Shown in pieces: positions 10,355 through 20,198 of a stretch of 64,000 nucleotides of DNA; the stretch's first letter is position 1, and each line of letters begins with the position of its first letter. The notes under the pieces were generated by a model. It worked only from the letters and a program-made list of their open reading frames with translations, did no database searches and was not told where the DNA came from. The translations under genes and the position numbers were made by a program. The DNA is from Candidatus Paraburkholderia kirkii (GTDB lineage: Bacteria > Pseudomonadota > Gammaproteobacteria > Burkholderiales > Burkholderiaceae), in NCBI GenBank assembly GCA_001189345.1, contig LFKV01000023.1, forward strand, positions 124,001 to 188,000. The letters run 5' to 3'.

Positions 10355-11273
10355 TCATCTTGCGTGCGTCGTGCGGGCGGCGCCTGGCGCGACGACCGCT
10401 TGCGGTGGCGCGGGACCCACGGCGGCCTTGTGGCCCAGCACGACCGTCACGATGACGGCGGCCGCATAGAGCCACGTCGATGCGCTCACGTGCTCGCCGA
10501 AGAAGAGCGCGGAAAACGCCATCGTGAAGAAGATCTGCAGCAACTGCACTTGCCCGACCCGGGCGATGCCGCCCATCGCGAGCCCGGCGTACCACGCGAA
10601 AAAGCCGATGAACTGCGAGAACAGCGTCACGTAGCCGAACGCGAGCCAGGTCTTGAGCGCGAGCGGCCCGGGATGCGCCGCGTGATGCGCCCAGGCGAGC
10701 CAGCCGACGGGCAGCAGGAGAAACGGCGCGGAGAACACGAGCGCCCAGCAGATTACCTGCCAGCCGCCCTCTGACGCGCGGAGCCGCGCGCCTTCCGCGT
10801 AGCCGAGCGCGCCGATGCCGACCGCGACGAGCACCAGCAGATCGCCCGCCTGCAGCGCGAACGCGACGACGATCGCGCTGCCCCGCCAGCGCGCTCGCCC
10901 AGAACGCCTTCGACGGCCGCTCGTGCGAGAGCCACGCGGCATACACGGCGACGCACAGCGGCTGCAGACCGTTGACGACCGCGCCGTGCGACGCGGACAC
11001 GGTCTTCATGGCCCACGCGGAAAACACCGGAAACGCGATGATAACGCCCAGCGCGACCACCGCGAGGCTCTTGACCTGCGGCCACGTCGGCAGCGTCTCG
11101 CGCCGCCAGGCGAGCAGGGTGGCGGCCGGAACCGCCGCGACGAGCGCGCGCCCGAGTCCGTTCAGGAGCGGATGCACCTCCGCGACGACGATGCGCGTCA
11201 TCGGCAGCGTCAGGCTGAAAATGACGACGCCGATCAGGCCCAGCAGCATGCCTTCGGTTTCGCGGGTCTTCAT
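10355..11273 (-). pseudogene. EamA/DMT-family metabolite exporter, frameshifted
   Basis: Ten-helix drug/metabolite transporter. The first half starts at 11273 (MKTRETEGMLLGLIGVVIFS) and runs to AVYAAWLSHERPSKAFWASA; the second half is in another frame (IVVAFALQAGDLLVLVAVGI to AAAVIVTVVLGHKAA). The shift is near 10880-10900. LPMTR and GLGRALVAA are typical of the group. It sits head-to-tail with the aminotransferase and the glyoxalase-like gene and near a divergent MocR gene, a common arrangement for amino-acid-type exporters. Confidence 0.85.
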
Positions 11274-11307
11274 CGTGAGGCGTCTCCTTTTTGCCGGCGC
11301 GCGGGCG

Positions 11308-12080
11308 TCAACCGGATGTGTCGGGTGAATCGGGTTGCGTCGCTGCGGGTTCTTCCGGCGTGTCCGCCTTCCTCGCGCGCCGGCGTTCCGCCGATTCGCC
11401 GAGCGTGAGCACGGCGCCGTCCGGCAGATCGAACTGCGCGACGAGCACCGGCGCGCCCGAGGTCGCCTGCACGCGTATCAGATGCGATTTCCGAGCCACG
11501 CGAGTTGCTCGGAAATCGCCGCCGCTTCCGGATGAAATCCCATCAGCGAGCGCAGCGCGATGCCCGCCTCCGGAAGCGCACCGCTCGGATGACGCGGCGT
11601 GTCCCACTGGATCAGCGAGGGCAGCACGCCGTCTCCGGCGCCTCGCCACGCGGGGAATGCGCCGTCGTCGGGCACGGTCAGGCCCCACGTATTGCCGCCG
11701 CGCGGCATCGCCGCGACCGGCGCGATGCGCTCGGGATACTGCTCGCGCCAGCGGACGAGGGACTTCGGCCGGCCCACGCGCGCGACCCAGTGCACGAGTT
11801 GCGGGCCGTGCTCTTCGAGACGGCGCTGCATGGCCGGATCGTCGAGCGCGAAAAGGCGCGGACGGGGCAATTCCGCGGCCGCCGCGAGCGGATCGATCGC
11901 AATCACCTCCAGATACGCGCCGCCCCACAGATTCAGGAGCCGGTTGTGCGTGCGCATCAGCGGATGCGCGCCGCCCGGCACGGTCTCCACGCCGAGTTTC
12001 CCGGCGACGAATTGCGCGCCTTCTTCCAGCGTTCGGGCGGCGATCACGAGGTGATCGAGTTTGAGTCGATATTCGGTCAT
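11308..12080 (-). pseudogene. glyoxalase-like (VOC superfamily) protein, frameshifted
   Basis: Start at 12080 (MTEYRLKLDHLVIAARTLEE). Matches the Glyoxalase_3-like pattern: LDHLVIAARTLEEG, then THNRLLNLWGGAYLEVIAID and a LIQWDTPRHPSG block. The main frame stops at 11478 after AWLGNRI; the true C-terminus (LIRVQATSGAPVLVAQFDLP, then DGAVLTLGES) is in another frame and ends at 11308, so a base was gained or lost near 11485. Divergent from the MocR regulator, 179 bp away. Confidence 0.75.
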
Positions 12081-12182
12081 GACTGGCGCGGAGAAACGAA
12101 TAAGGGCTGATAGCATAACGCTTCCTGCCCGCGCTTCGAGCAGCCCGAAAGCAGAATGTAGCTGCTATCACCATAACAGTAA

Positions 12183-12213
12183 CGGTACAATCAGCCCAAT
12201 ACTATTCGGTACA
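12183..12213. promoter_or_regulatory. direct repeats CGGTACA, candidate MocR operator
   Basis: Two copies of CGGTACA (12183-12189 and 12207-12213) in the same orientation, 24 bp apart, in the divergent region between the MocR gene and the glyoxalase-like gene. MocR/PdxR-type regulators typically bind spaced direct repeats in such positions. Assignment by position and pattern only. Confidence 0.5.
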
Positions 12214-12259
12214 GTTTCCCGCAGCGCCGGAAGGCGCCCGCCGAACTTCGGAGGTCCGC

Positions 12260-13707
12260 ATGTCCGTACCGCTCGACCAGATTCCCGCCCCGCACGACGC
12301 CGCGCAGCTCACGCTCGTCGATCAACTGGTGCAATGGGGGCGTCGCCGCATCGACGAGCGCGTGTTCCGTCCCGGCATACGCATGCCGTCGATCCGCAAG
12401 CTCGCGCTCGACAAGGGCGTGTCGCGCTTCACGATCGTCGAGGCGTACGAGCGGCTCGTCACCCACGGCTATCTCGATTCGCGGCACGGTTCCGGCTTCT
12501 ACGTGCGCGAGCGCATCGGACCCGCGCTGGTCGCCAAGGGCGAGGCGCCCGCCGCCGCGGAGCGCGAGCCGGTGCAGAACGCCATCGACGTGGTCTGGCT
12601 GCTGCGCAACATGCTGCATATGTCCAGCCCGGAAAAGGGGCCGGGTCTCGGTTATCTGCCGGGCTGCTGGCTCGACGGCGAGTTCATCACGAACGCGCTG
12701 CGCTCGCTGTCGCGCCAGAGCGGCGCGCAGATGCTCGGCTTCGGCACGCCGCAAGGCTTTCTCCCGCTGCGCCAGCCGTTGCAGACGCGTCTGGAGGAGC
12801 TGGAGATCGGCGCATCGGCGACGCGGCAGATCGTGCTCGTGTCGGGCATCACGCAGGCGATCGACCTGATCGCGCGACTCTACGTGAAGCCCGGCGATGC
12901 GGTGATCGTCGGCGATCCGGCGTGGTTCCAGATGTTCGGCCGTTTCGCGTCGCAGGGCGCCCGGCTCGTCGGCATGCCGTACACGCCGGACGGCCCCGAT
13001 CTGGACGCGCTGGAGACGCTCGTCGCGACCTGGCAGCCGAAGATGCTGATCATCAACTCGGTCCTGCAGAACCCGACCGGCACGTCGCTCACCGCCGCGC
13101 AGGCGTACCGCATCCTGCAGCTCGCGCAGGAATACGACTTCATCGTCGTCGAGGACGACGTCTACGGCGATCTCTGTCCGGCGGGCTTTCCCGCCACGCG
13201 GCTCGCATCGCTCGACCAGCTCAAGCGCGTGATCTTCCTGGGCAGTTTCTCGAAGACGCTCGCGGTGAATCTGCGCGTGGGCTATGTCGCGGTGTCCGCC
13301 GATGTGGCGAAGGCGCTCGCCGACCAGAAGATGCTCGCCAGCATGACGAGTCCGGAGCTCAACGAGCGCGTCGTCTACAAGGTGTTGACCGAAGGCCATT
13401 ACCGGCGTCACGTCGAGCGGCTGCGCGCGCGTCTCGACGGCGTGCGCGAGAAGACCGCCCGCATGCTGGAAAAGACCGGCTTGAGGCTGTTCGCGACGCC
13501 CTCGGCGGGCATGTTCCTGTGGGCCGACGCGGGTGTCGATTCCGACGGCCTCGCGGCGGCCGGACACGAAGCGGGGTTTCTGCTGACGCCCGCAGCCTGT
13601 TCTCGCCGCATCAGTCGCCGACGACCTGGATGCGCTTCAACGTCGCCAATTGTGGCGATCCGGCGCTGTCGAACTGTCTGGAAAGCGCCTCGCGGCGCAG
13701 CGCCTAG
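12260..13707 (+). pseudogene. MocR-type GntR/aminotransferase regulator, C-terminal frameshift
   Basis: Start at 12260 behind GGAGG. The N-terminal winged helix (GIRMPSIRKLALDKGVSRFT, EAYERLVTHGYLDSRHGSGF) is joined by a linker to a fold-type I aminotransferase domain (LVSGITQAIDLIARLYVKPG, NSVLQNPTGTSL, VVEDDVYGDL, LGSFSKTLAVNLRVGY with the PLP lysine). These regulators sense PLP or its amino-acid adducts. Near 13590 the frame breaks: the proper ending SLFSPHQSPTTWMRFNVANC is in another frame and ends at 13707. Only the last ~40 residues are affected, so some function may remain. Confidence 0.85.
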
Positions 13708-14243
13708 CGTGCGCGTCCGGGCAGGTTGCGCCGCTCGGACGGTGCGCGGATGAAGTCCGCGAGCACGGTCGCGAAGAACGCGAGCGCCCCTGGCATGTGC
13801 CGGTAGCGGTGCTCGTAGAGTCGGTTTTGCCCGCCGCAGAACCTGAGCGCGAAATAGTCCGCGAGCAGGTTGCCCTGCGCCTCCATGTTGTAATCGGAAA
13901 AGCGCTTGCCCTCGGCGAGCGTGTAGGCGTAGCGCAGCCCGACCGGGTAGCCGAGCTGGAACTGCCAGACGTGCGTCATCTCGTAAATGAACCACATGCG
14001 TTCGCCGAGGTCGCAGGCTGAGAAGTCGTCCCGAAAGCAGCCGCGCGGAAAATACAGGTTGCCGTTCGGCGCCATCGCCGTGCGCGGCGGCTGTAGGCCG
14101 AACGGGAAATATCCGCAGGTGTAGACCGAGACCTTCGAATAGTCGATCGCGTCCCCGAACACGAGCTGGGCCATCGCGGTTTCGCTGCGCGTGAGGGGCC
14201 GGGCATGACGGCCGCGTCTTGGCAGGAAGGGCATCGCCGTCAT
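13704..14243 (-). CDS. vgr-related protein with altered HExxH-like motif
   Basis: Conserved Burkholderia protein of the kind often labelled 'vgr related protein'. The readable part runs from about MAQLVFGDAIDYSKVSVYTC to the stop at 13704, with LYFPRGCFRDDFSACDLGER and MEAQGNLLADYFALRF. Relatives carry HEMTHVWQ, an HExxH metal motif; here it reads YEMTHVWQ, with Tyr (TAC) for the first His, one transition from CAC. Start uncertain (14243 used; 14273 possible). The 5' end lies 55 bp from the htpG heat-shock promoter on the other strand. Function unknown. Confidence 0.6.
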   Translation of the reverse strand: MTAMPFLPRRGRHARPLTRSETAMAQLVFGDAIDYSKVSVYTCGYFPFGLQPPRTAMAPNGNLYFPRGCFRDDFSACDLGERMWFIYEMTHVWQFQLGYPVGLRYAYTLAEGKRFSDYNMEAQGNLLADYFALRFCGGQNRLYEHRYRHMPGALAFFATVLADFIRAPSERRNLPGRAR

Positions 14244-14297
14244 GGAGCGTGGACTGTGGTTCGGGAAACGCATGTTAACCGAGCGCGGCGGCCGGCT

Positions 14298-14326
14298 CTT
14301 GAAAAGCGCCCGGCCGGCCTCATCTT
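14298..14326 (+). promoter_or_regulatory. sigma32 heat-shock promoter of htpG
   Basis: CTTGAAA (14298-14304), 13-bp spacer, CCTCATCTT (14318-14326), close to the E. coli sigma32 pattern CTTGAAA-N11..16-CCCCATNTA. It lies 75 bp upstream of the htpG ATG. Confidence 0.8.
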
Positions 14327-14400
14327 GCACGAGCTGACCGCGCGGGCCGCGCGCGGCGGACTGAATTGCACCAACGAAATCAACACAAGAGAACCCGACC

Positions 14401-16305
14401 ATGGCGCAAGAAACCATGAGCTTTCAGGCGGAAGTGAAGCAGCTTCTGCACCTGATGATCGATTCGCTCTACAGCAACAAGGAAATTTTCCTTCGTGAGC
14501 TGATTTCCAACGCATCGGACGCCGCCGACAAGCTGCGCTTCGAAGCCATCGAGAACGACGCGCTTTACGAGAGCGATCCGGACCTGCGCATCCGCGTGTC
14601 GCTCGACAAGGCGGCGCGCACCGTCACCATCGACGACAACGGCATCGGCATGAGTCGTGACGAAGCCATTGCACATCTAGGCACCATCGCGCATTCGGGC
14701 ACCAAGAAATTCTTCTCGAAGCTCTCAGGCGACCAGCAAAAGGACGCCGCGCTCATCGGCCAGTTCGGGGTAGGGTTCTATTCGGGCTTCATCGTCGCGG
14801 ACAAGATCACCGTCGAAACGCGTCGCGCCGGCTTGCCGGCGAGCCAGGGCGTGCGCTGGACGAGCGCGGGCGAGGGCGATTTCGAGGTCGAGGACATCGA
14901 GCGCGCGCAACGCGGCACAACCATCACGCTGCACCTGCGTCCAGACGAGGACGAGCTGCTCTCCACATACAAGCTCAAGTCGATCATCCAGAAGTACTCG
15001 GATCACGTCGCGCTGCCTATCCTGATGAAAAAGGAAGAGTGGGACGCCGAGAAGAGCGAGATGGTCACGAAGGACGAAGACGAGACCGTCAACCAGGCGA
15101 GCGCGCTGTGGACGCGTCCGAAGAGCGACATCAGCGACGAGCAGTACAGGCAGTTCTATCAGCACATTTCGCACGACCACGATGATCCGCTCGCGTGGAC
15201 GCACAACCGCGTCGAGGGCCGCAGCGAGTACACGCAACTGCTGTACGTGCCCAAGCACACGCCGTTCGACCTGTGGAACCGCGAGCATCGCGGCGGCCTC
15301 AAGCTGTATGTGAAGCGCGTGTTCATCATGGACGACGCCGAGCAGCTGCTGCCCGCGTATCTGCGCTTCGTGAAGGGCGTGGTCGATTCCGCCGATCTGC
15401 CGCTCAACGTGTCGCGCGAAATCCTGCAGGAAAGCCGCGACGTGAAGGCGATCCGCGAAGGCGTGACCAAGCGCGTGCTGTCGATGCTCGAGGATCTCGC
15501 GACGTCGTCCGCCGAAGCCACGGATGACGCCGAGAAGCAGAAGTATGCGACCTTCTGGGGCGAGTTCGGCCAGGTGCTGAAGGAAGGCATCGGCGAGGAC
15601 TTCAGCAATCGCGAGCGCATTGCGAAGCTCGTGCGGTTCGCCTCGACGCGCAACGACAGCGACGAGCAGAACATGTCGCTCGCTGATTACGTCGCGCGCA
15701 TGAAGCCCGAGCAGACGAAGATCTACTACGTCACGGCCGACAGCTGGCAGGCCGCGAAGAACAGCCCGCATCTCGAAGTGTTCCGCAAGAAAGGCGTCGA
15801 GGTGCTGCTGCTGACGGATCGCGTCGACGAGTGGATGCTGTCGTTCCTGAACGAGTTCGATGGCAAGCCCCTGCAGAGCGTGGCGCGCGGTGACCTCGAC
15901 CTCGGCGCGCTCAACGACGAGGAAAAGCAACAGCAGGAGAAGGTCGGCGAGGAGATGAAGCCGCTCATCGAGAAGATGAAGGAAGCGCTCGAAGGCAAGG
16001 CGAAGGACGTGCGCCTGACGTTCCGTTTGACGGATTCGCCGAGCTGTCTCGTCGCGGACGAAGGCGACATGAGCGGCTATCTGCAACACATGCTGAAGGC
16101 GGCGGGCCAGAAGGCGCCGGAGATGCAGCCGATTCTGGAAGTCAATCCGGAGCATCCGCTGGTGAAGGCACTGAATGCCGATAACGCCAACTTCGCGGAC
16201 TGGTGTCATCTGCTCTTCGATCAGGCGATGCTGGCCGAAGGCGGTTCGCTGGACGATCCGGCGAGCTTCGTTAAGCGGACGAACGCGCTGTTGCTGGCGC
16301 GTTGA
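14401..16305 (+). CDS. htpG: chaperone HtpG (Hsp90)
   Basis: Cytosolic Hsp90 chaperone, 634 aa, full length and unbroken. The GHKL ATPase domain holds [37 protein letters not shown] and [11 protein letters not shown]; the middle domain has [17 protein letters not shown] with its catalytic Arg; the C-terminal dimerisation domain is complete. Start at 14401 ([11 protein letters not shown]). Preceded by a sigma32-type promoter and followed by a strong terminator, so it is a single-gene heat-shock unit. Confidence 0.96.
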   Translation: MAQETMSFQAEVKQLLHLMIDSLYSNKEIFLRELISNASDAADKLRFEAIENDALYESDPDLRIRVSLDKAARTVTIDDNGIGMSRDEAIAHLGTIAHSGTKKFFSKLSGDQQKDAALIGQFGVGFYSGFIVADKITVETRRAGLPASQGVRWTSAGEGDFEVEDIERAQRGTTITLHLRPDEDELLSTYKLKSIIQKYSDHVALPILMKKEEWDAEKSEMVTKDEDETVNQASALWTRPKSDISDEQYRQFYQHISHDHDDPLAWTHNRVEGRSEYTQLLYVPKHTPFDLWNREHRGGLKLYVKRVFIMDDAEQLLPAYLRFVKGVVDSADLPLNVSREILQESRDVKAIREGVTKRVLSMLEDLATSSAEATDDAEKQKYATFWGEFGQVLKEGIGEDFSNRERIAKLVRFASTRNDSDEQNMSLADYVARMKPEQTKIYYVTADSWQAAKNSPHLEVFRKKGVEVLLLTDRVDEWMLSFLNEFDGKPLQSVARGDLDLGALNDEEKQQQEKVGEEMKPLIEKMKEALEGKAKDVRLTFRLTDSPSCLVADEGDMSGYLQHMLKAAGQKAPEMQPILEVNPEHPLVKALNADNANFADWCHLLFDQAMLAEGGSLDDPASFVKRTNALLLAR

Positions 16306-16330
16306 CCTCCGCGCCAGGTTGTTTGACAGA

Positions 16331-16367
16331 CGCGCTGCCGGGGCTCACCCCGGCAGCGCGTTTTTTT
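16331..16367. terminator. terminator of htpG
   Basis: A 13-bp perfect hairpin (CGCGCTGCCGGGG with its complement, loop CTCA) followed by seven T on the plus strand. Confidence 0.9.
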
Positions 16368-16623
16368 ATTTGACCTTCCGGTCCTTGTTGGACTGCGCCA
16401 GTACCGATGCGGCGAGAGTCTTGGTTTCCTTGGAATATTTCGGACTGTGCAGTACTTCGCTCGCCTTGTGCTCCATTTCGGCGCTCGTTTGCTTCCTGGT
16501 ATGTGACTGCGATGGCGCGGAAGCCGCGAGACTCCTGGCGATTCCGGACGCTTTGGGATCGCGCAGCGTTTCCGCCGCCAGATGCGCCACCTTTTTTGAT
16601 GTCTGTTTCTTGTTTTCGGACAT
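16366..16623 (-). CDS. small basic hypothetical protein
   Basis: 85 residues, Lys/Ser/Ala-rich, no signal peptide or membrane segment. Start at 16623 (MSENKKQTSKKVAHLAAETL) has AGAGG about eight bases upstream. Two similar halves are visible: KKVAHLAAETLRDPKASGIA with ARSLAASAPSQS, and MEHKASEVLHSPKYSKETKT with LAASVLAQS, suggesting an internal duplication of a helical unit. Not recognised as a named family. Convergent with htpG, sharing its terminator region. Confidence 0.65.
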   Translation of the reverse strand: MSENKKQTSKKVAHLAAETLRDPKASGIARSLAASAPSQSHTRKQTSAEMEHKASEVLHSPKYSKETKTLAASVLAQSNKDRKVK

Positions 16624-16780
16624 TCGTTAGCCTCTCAGTGATTTGCCAGTGTTCTCGCCTGGCATGCGCGCGGCTGCGAGCACCAAGCACGACCGACACG
16701 ACAGTCTGTGCCGATCAAGGCGCTGGCTCCATACGAATGATCCTAACCGCCGACATCAAAGCGCCTTGAGCGCACGGCAC

Positions 16781-16816
16781 AGCGCGCGACAGGCGACCAG
16801 TCGCCTGTCGCGCGCT
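16781..16816. repeat. perfect 17-bp inverted repeat in the 3' end of the TPR gene
   Basis: Arms 16781-16797 and 16800-16816 with a 2-nt loop. It encodes the region around GDWSPV and coincides with the C-terminal frameshift. No T run follows, so it is not a standard terminator. Confidence 0.8.
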
Positions 16817-17881
16817 GTCTGAAAAGGCGCGCGGTCGGATACCACGGATTGTCGGAGCGTCCGGTCATCCAGCGCCAGTCGGCCTGCGCCGGCAGCATGA
16901 CCCATACTGGATTGCCGAGCGCACCCGCGAGATGGGACACCGACGTATCGATCGTCACGACCAGATCCAGCGATTCGATCGCGGCCGCGGTCGCGTCGAA
17001 GCTGTCCAGTTGCGCGTCGAGCCGGTTGATCGGCCAGCGGCCGGCGCAGTCGTCGAGTTGCGCCGTGGCCGGGCCTTTCTGCAACGAGAACCACGCGATG
17101 CCGGGGATGTCCGCGAGCGGAAGAAGGATGTCGAGGGGAATCGATCTGAAGCGGTCGAGGTGGTGAGCGAGGTTGCCCGCCCACACGAGGCCGATCCTGC
17201 GGCGCTCGCCCGCTGCCTCGCCGAGCCGCTCGCGCCATGCTCGGGTGAGACTCGCATCGGCCGACAGATAAGGCGCGGTTGCTGGAATCGCATCGTCTTT
17301 CAGGCGATGGGGCACGCTTATTACGGGGCAGTAATATCCGTCCCGGGGTGTCTCCGTGATCGCGCGGTCGATGCCGTCGGCGCGTGCGAGAAGCGAGGCA
17401 ACCGCTTCGCTTGCCCATACGTCGACGGTCGCGCCCATCGCGCGCAGCACGCTTGCGTATCGAATGAACTGAAACTGGTCGCCCGCGCCTTGTTCGCGCA
17501 TCAGGACGATCCGCTTGCCGGAGAGCGGCTCGCCTCGCCATTCCGGTATGTCGAGCGAAGGATAGCCGCCCGATTCGCTACCCGACTTGCGGAATTCGTA
17601 CAGCGCCCAGCCCGGGCGGTAATTGCCGCGCCGCAGCTCCGACATGCCCAGAAGCTTGTTCGCATCGGCGATATCCGGCTTGAGCCGGATGGCGCGACGC
17701 AGGTGTTCGTCCGCTTCGTCGTATCGCGCGAGGCAGGTCAGTATGAAGCCGATGTTGTTGCTGTTGCGCACGGCGTAGCTGTCCGGCGCGAGTTCGAGTG
17801 CGCGTCGATAGCAGGGGAGCGCATCTTCGAACCGCAGTTGCGATCCGATCGTGACGGCGAGGCCGAACATCGCGCGAAGGT

Positions 17882-18639
17882 TGTCCGGTTCGCGCCTCAC
17901 TGCTTCCCGGAAGATTGCTTCTGCTTCCGTGTGACGCCCGATCGCGTTGAGCATCTGCCCCTGGCCGAGCAGCGCGCGCATGTCGTTCGGCGCGATACCT
18001 CGCGCCCGCTGAAACGCGGAAAGCGCCTCTCGCGGCTCCCCCAGCGCCTCCAGCAAGTCAGCGCTCGCGAGTGCGGCTTCGAGCAGTTGCGGATTCAGTT
18101 CGAGCGCGCGCGAAATGCGGCATCGCGTCTTCGCCTCGGCCCGCGTCGCGCATTGCGTTGCCGAGATTGCAATGCAGCCGCGGATTGTGCGGCGCGCATT
18201 GAACGGCTTTCTCGAACCAATGCGCTGCGTCTTCGTAATCGCGCAGCATGAGCGCTGCGATGTCCGGTTCGCGCCTCACTGCTTCCCGGAAGATTGCTTC
18301 TGCTTCCGTGTGACGCCCGATCGCGTTGAGCATCTGCCCCTGGCCGAGCAGCGCGCGCATGTCGTTCGGCGCGATACCTCGCGCCCGCTGAAACGCGGAA
18401 AGCGCCTCTCGCGGCTCCCCCAGCGCCTCCAGCAAGTCAGCGCTCGCGAGTGCGGCTTCGAGCAGTTGCGGATTCAGTTCGAGCGCGCGCGAAATGCGGC
18501 ATCGCGTCTTCGCCTCGGCCCGCGTCGCGCATTGCGTTGCCGAGATTGCAATGCAGCCGCGGATTGTGCGGCGCGCATTGAACGGCTTTCTCGAACCAAT
18601 GCGCTGCGTCTTCGTAATCGCGCAGCATGAGCGCTGCGA
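17882..18639. repeat. exact tandem duplication, 2 x 379 bp
   Basis: Copy 1 is 17882-18260 and copy 2 is 18261-18639; I compared them line by line and see no difference. The unit is flanked by a TG microhomology (18261-18262 and 18640-18641 share it partly) and is 126 codons plus 1 base long, so it shifts the host frame. Identity implies a very recent event or an assembly artefact. Confidence 0.9.
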
Positions 18640-19040
18640 TGGCGCGATCGTTCAGGCAATCCGGATTGTCCGGCGCAAGCGCAAGAGCGGCTTCGAAGCG
18701 TTCGATGGCACGTTCCGGGTTCTTCTGCTGAACGTGCAGGCGTCCGAGCGAACAGAGCCGCTCCGCTTCGGAGGGAAGCGCGGTCAGGGTAGCGAGGTGG
18801 GCGAGTTCGTTCGGATCGAACTGATGGAGCGTAGGCGCGGATTCGGCCGAGGGAATGGAGAGCGTTTCTGCGGTCACGACAGCGAAGGGGGGAAGTGTGC
18901 GCGGCTGCGGAGGCATCAGGACGGGTGATCGAATACGCGCAGAGCCACATTTTAGGGGGTTCATTCAGAATAGGCGGGTGAGTCTGATCGGTCCATGCGA
19001 CGTTTCCTACTTATTTGGACGGCGGGCCTCGACACACCTT

Positions 19041-19046
19041 TATAAT
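19041..19046 (+). promoter_or_regulatory. consensus -10 box directly before ubiC
   Basis: TATAAT ends 7 bp before the ubiC ATG at 19054, so transcription would begin at or next to the start codon. A TTGGAC at 19015-19020 is a possible -35 but at a long 20-bp spacing. Confidence 0.55.
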
Positions 19047-19053
19047 CGGCGCC

Positions 19054-19695
19054 ATGCTGACGCCCAACGATCCGACCGACGCCCACTGGCGCGTCATCCC
19101 GCTTCCATCGCTCACCGACGCTCAAAAAGACTGGCTCACGCGAGGCGGTTCGCTGACCGCGCACTTGCGCACGCTCGGCGCGGTGACGGTCGAGGTCACG
19201 CGCGAGGCCGTCGACCTCTCCTGGCAGGACGAAGCGCGCGCGCTCGGCGTCACGCCGCGCGCGCCCGTGTGGGTGCGCGAAGTCGCGCTGAAAGTGGACG
19301 GCGTGCCGTTCGTCGTCGCGCACAGCATCGTCGCGCTCGAGTACAGCACGGGCGTCTGGCAGTCGATGCGCCGTCTGCGCACGCGTCCGCTGGCGGAGCT
19401 GCTCTATAGCGACAGCAGCGTATCGCGCTCGGCGCTCGCGAGCCGCCGGCTCACGGCGCGGCATCCGCTTCATCGGCTCGCATCGGAGCAGGCGAGTGAC
19501 ACCGGGCATGCGCTCGTCGCGCGACGCTCGGTGTTTCAGCGGCACGGCGCCCCGCTCATGGTCACGGAATGCATGCTCGATGCGCTGTGGGACACGCTTG
19601 CCGCGATGCACGGTCCGCGCCGGCACGACCATGCGCGCTCATGCGCGCACCTGAGCTCGCACGCGAAGCGCGTCGCGCACGGCGAGGCCAGATGA
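19054..19695 (+). CDS. ubiC: chorismate pyruvate-lyase
   Basis: Converts chorismate to 4-hydroxybenzoate and pyruvate, the first committed step of ubiquinone synthesis. N-terminus [20 protein letters not shown] then [13 protein letters not shown] is typical of the beta-proteobacterial enzyme, so the start at 19054 cannot be far wrong. The C-terminal half has [20 protein letters not shown]. 213 aa, intact. It overlaps the next gene by 4 bp (ATGA) and appears to begin an operon of three overlapping genes. Confidence 0.85.
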   Translation: MLTPNDPTDAHWRVIPLPSLTDAQKDWLTRGGSLTAHLRTLGAVTVEVTREAVDLSWQDEARALGVTPRAPVWVREVALKVDGVPFVVAHSIVALEYSTGVWQSMRRLRTRPLAELLYSDSSVSRSALASRRLTARHPLHRLASEQASDTGHALVARRSVFQRHGAPLMVTECMLDALWDTLAAMHGPRRHDHARSCAHLSSHAKRVAHGEAR

Positions 19696-20198
19696 AGCTC
19701 GCCGGACTCGCGCCGGTCGGCAACGAGGCGACGCACACGCTCATCCTCGGCAGCTTTCCGGGCGTCGCCTCGCTCGCGGCGACACAGTACTACGCGCATC
19801 CGCGCAATCAGTTCTGGCGCCTCGTCGGCGCGGCCGTCGGCGAACCCTTGCACGAACTCGCCTACGACGAGCGCCTCGCGCGGCTCGTCGCCCACGGCAT
19901 CGGCCTGTGGGACGTGCTCGCCGCATGCGAGCGCAAGGGCAGTCTCGACAGCGCGATCCGCAACGCTGCGCTCAACGATTTCGCCGCATTCCGCTCGCGC
20001 TTTCCGAAGCTGCGCAGGGTGTGCTTCAACGGCAAGACTTCCGGCCGATTCGCGCCGGTCATCGCCGCCGCGGGCTACGCGACGCTCCTGCTGCCGTCCT
20101 CGAGCGCGGCGAATGCTATTCTCTCGTTCGATCAAAAATTGCGCTTCTGGCGCGACATCCTCACACATGACGACTCTGATCAAGCGCGCGTCCGCTGA
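19692..20198 (+). CDS. DNA-deoxyinosine glycosylase (hypoxanthine-DNA glycosylase, UDG superfamily)
   Basis: Base-excision repair enzyme of the uracil-DNA glycosylase superfamily, acting on deaminated adenine (hypoxanthine). Signature [20 protein letters not shown], then [18 protein letters not shown] and [20 protein letters not shown] with the second active-site loop. Start at 19692 in the ATGA overlap with ubiC. 168 aa, intact. Its C-terminus overlaps the start of the following SpeE-like gene. Confidence 0.85.
   Translation: MKLAGLAPVGNEATHTLILGSFPGVASLAATQYYAHPRNQFWRLVGAAVGEPLHELAYDERLARLVAHGIGLWDVLAACERKGSLDSAIRNAALNDFAAFRSRFPKLRRVCFNGKTSGRFAPVIAAAGYATLLLPSSSAANAILSFDQKLRFWRDILTHDDSDQARVR

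Larger units (their letters stand above)
16756..18964 (-). pseudogene. TPR-repeat family-9-type glycosyltransferase, disrupted by a 379-bp tandem duplication
   Basis: N-terminal tetratricopeptide repeats (SLGRLHVQQKNPERAIERFE, ALMLRDYEDAAHWFEKAVQC, LGQGQMLNAIGRHTEAEAIF) lead into a GT-B-like C-terminus (SGKRIVLMREQGAGDQFQFI, RRIGLVWAGN, VVTIDTSVSHLAGALGNPVW), the usual TPR-glycosyltransferase layout with heptosyltransferase-like features. Three lesions: an exact 379-bp tandem duplication (17882-18639) that is not a multiple of three; a frameshift in each copy at HFARA (normally followed by LELNPQLLEAALASADLLEA), in a GCGCGC tract; and a C-terminal shift inside a perfect palindrome near 16797, with the expected end CRALKAL at 16756. 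Confidence 0.8.
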
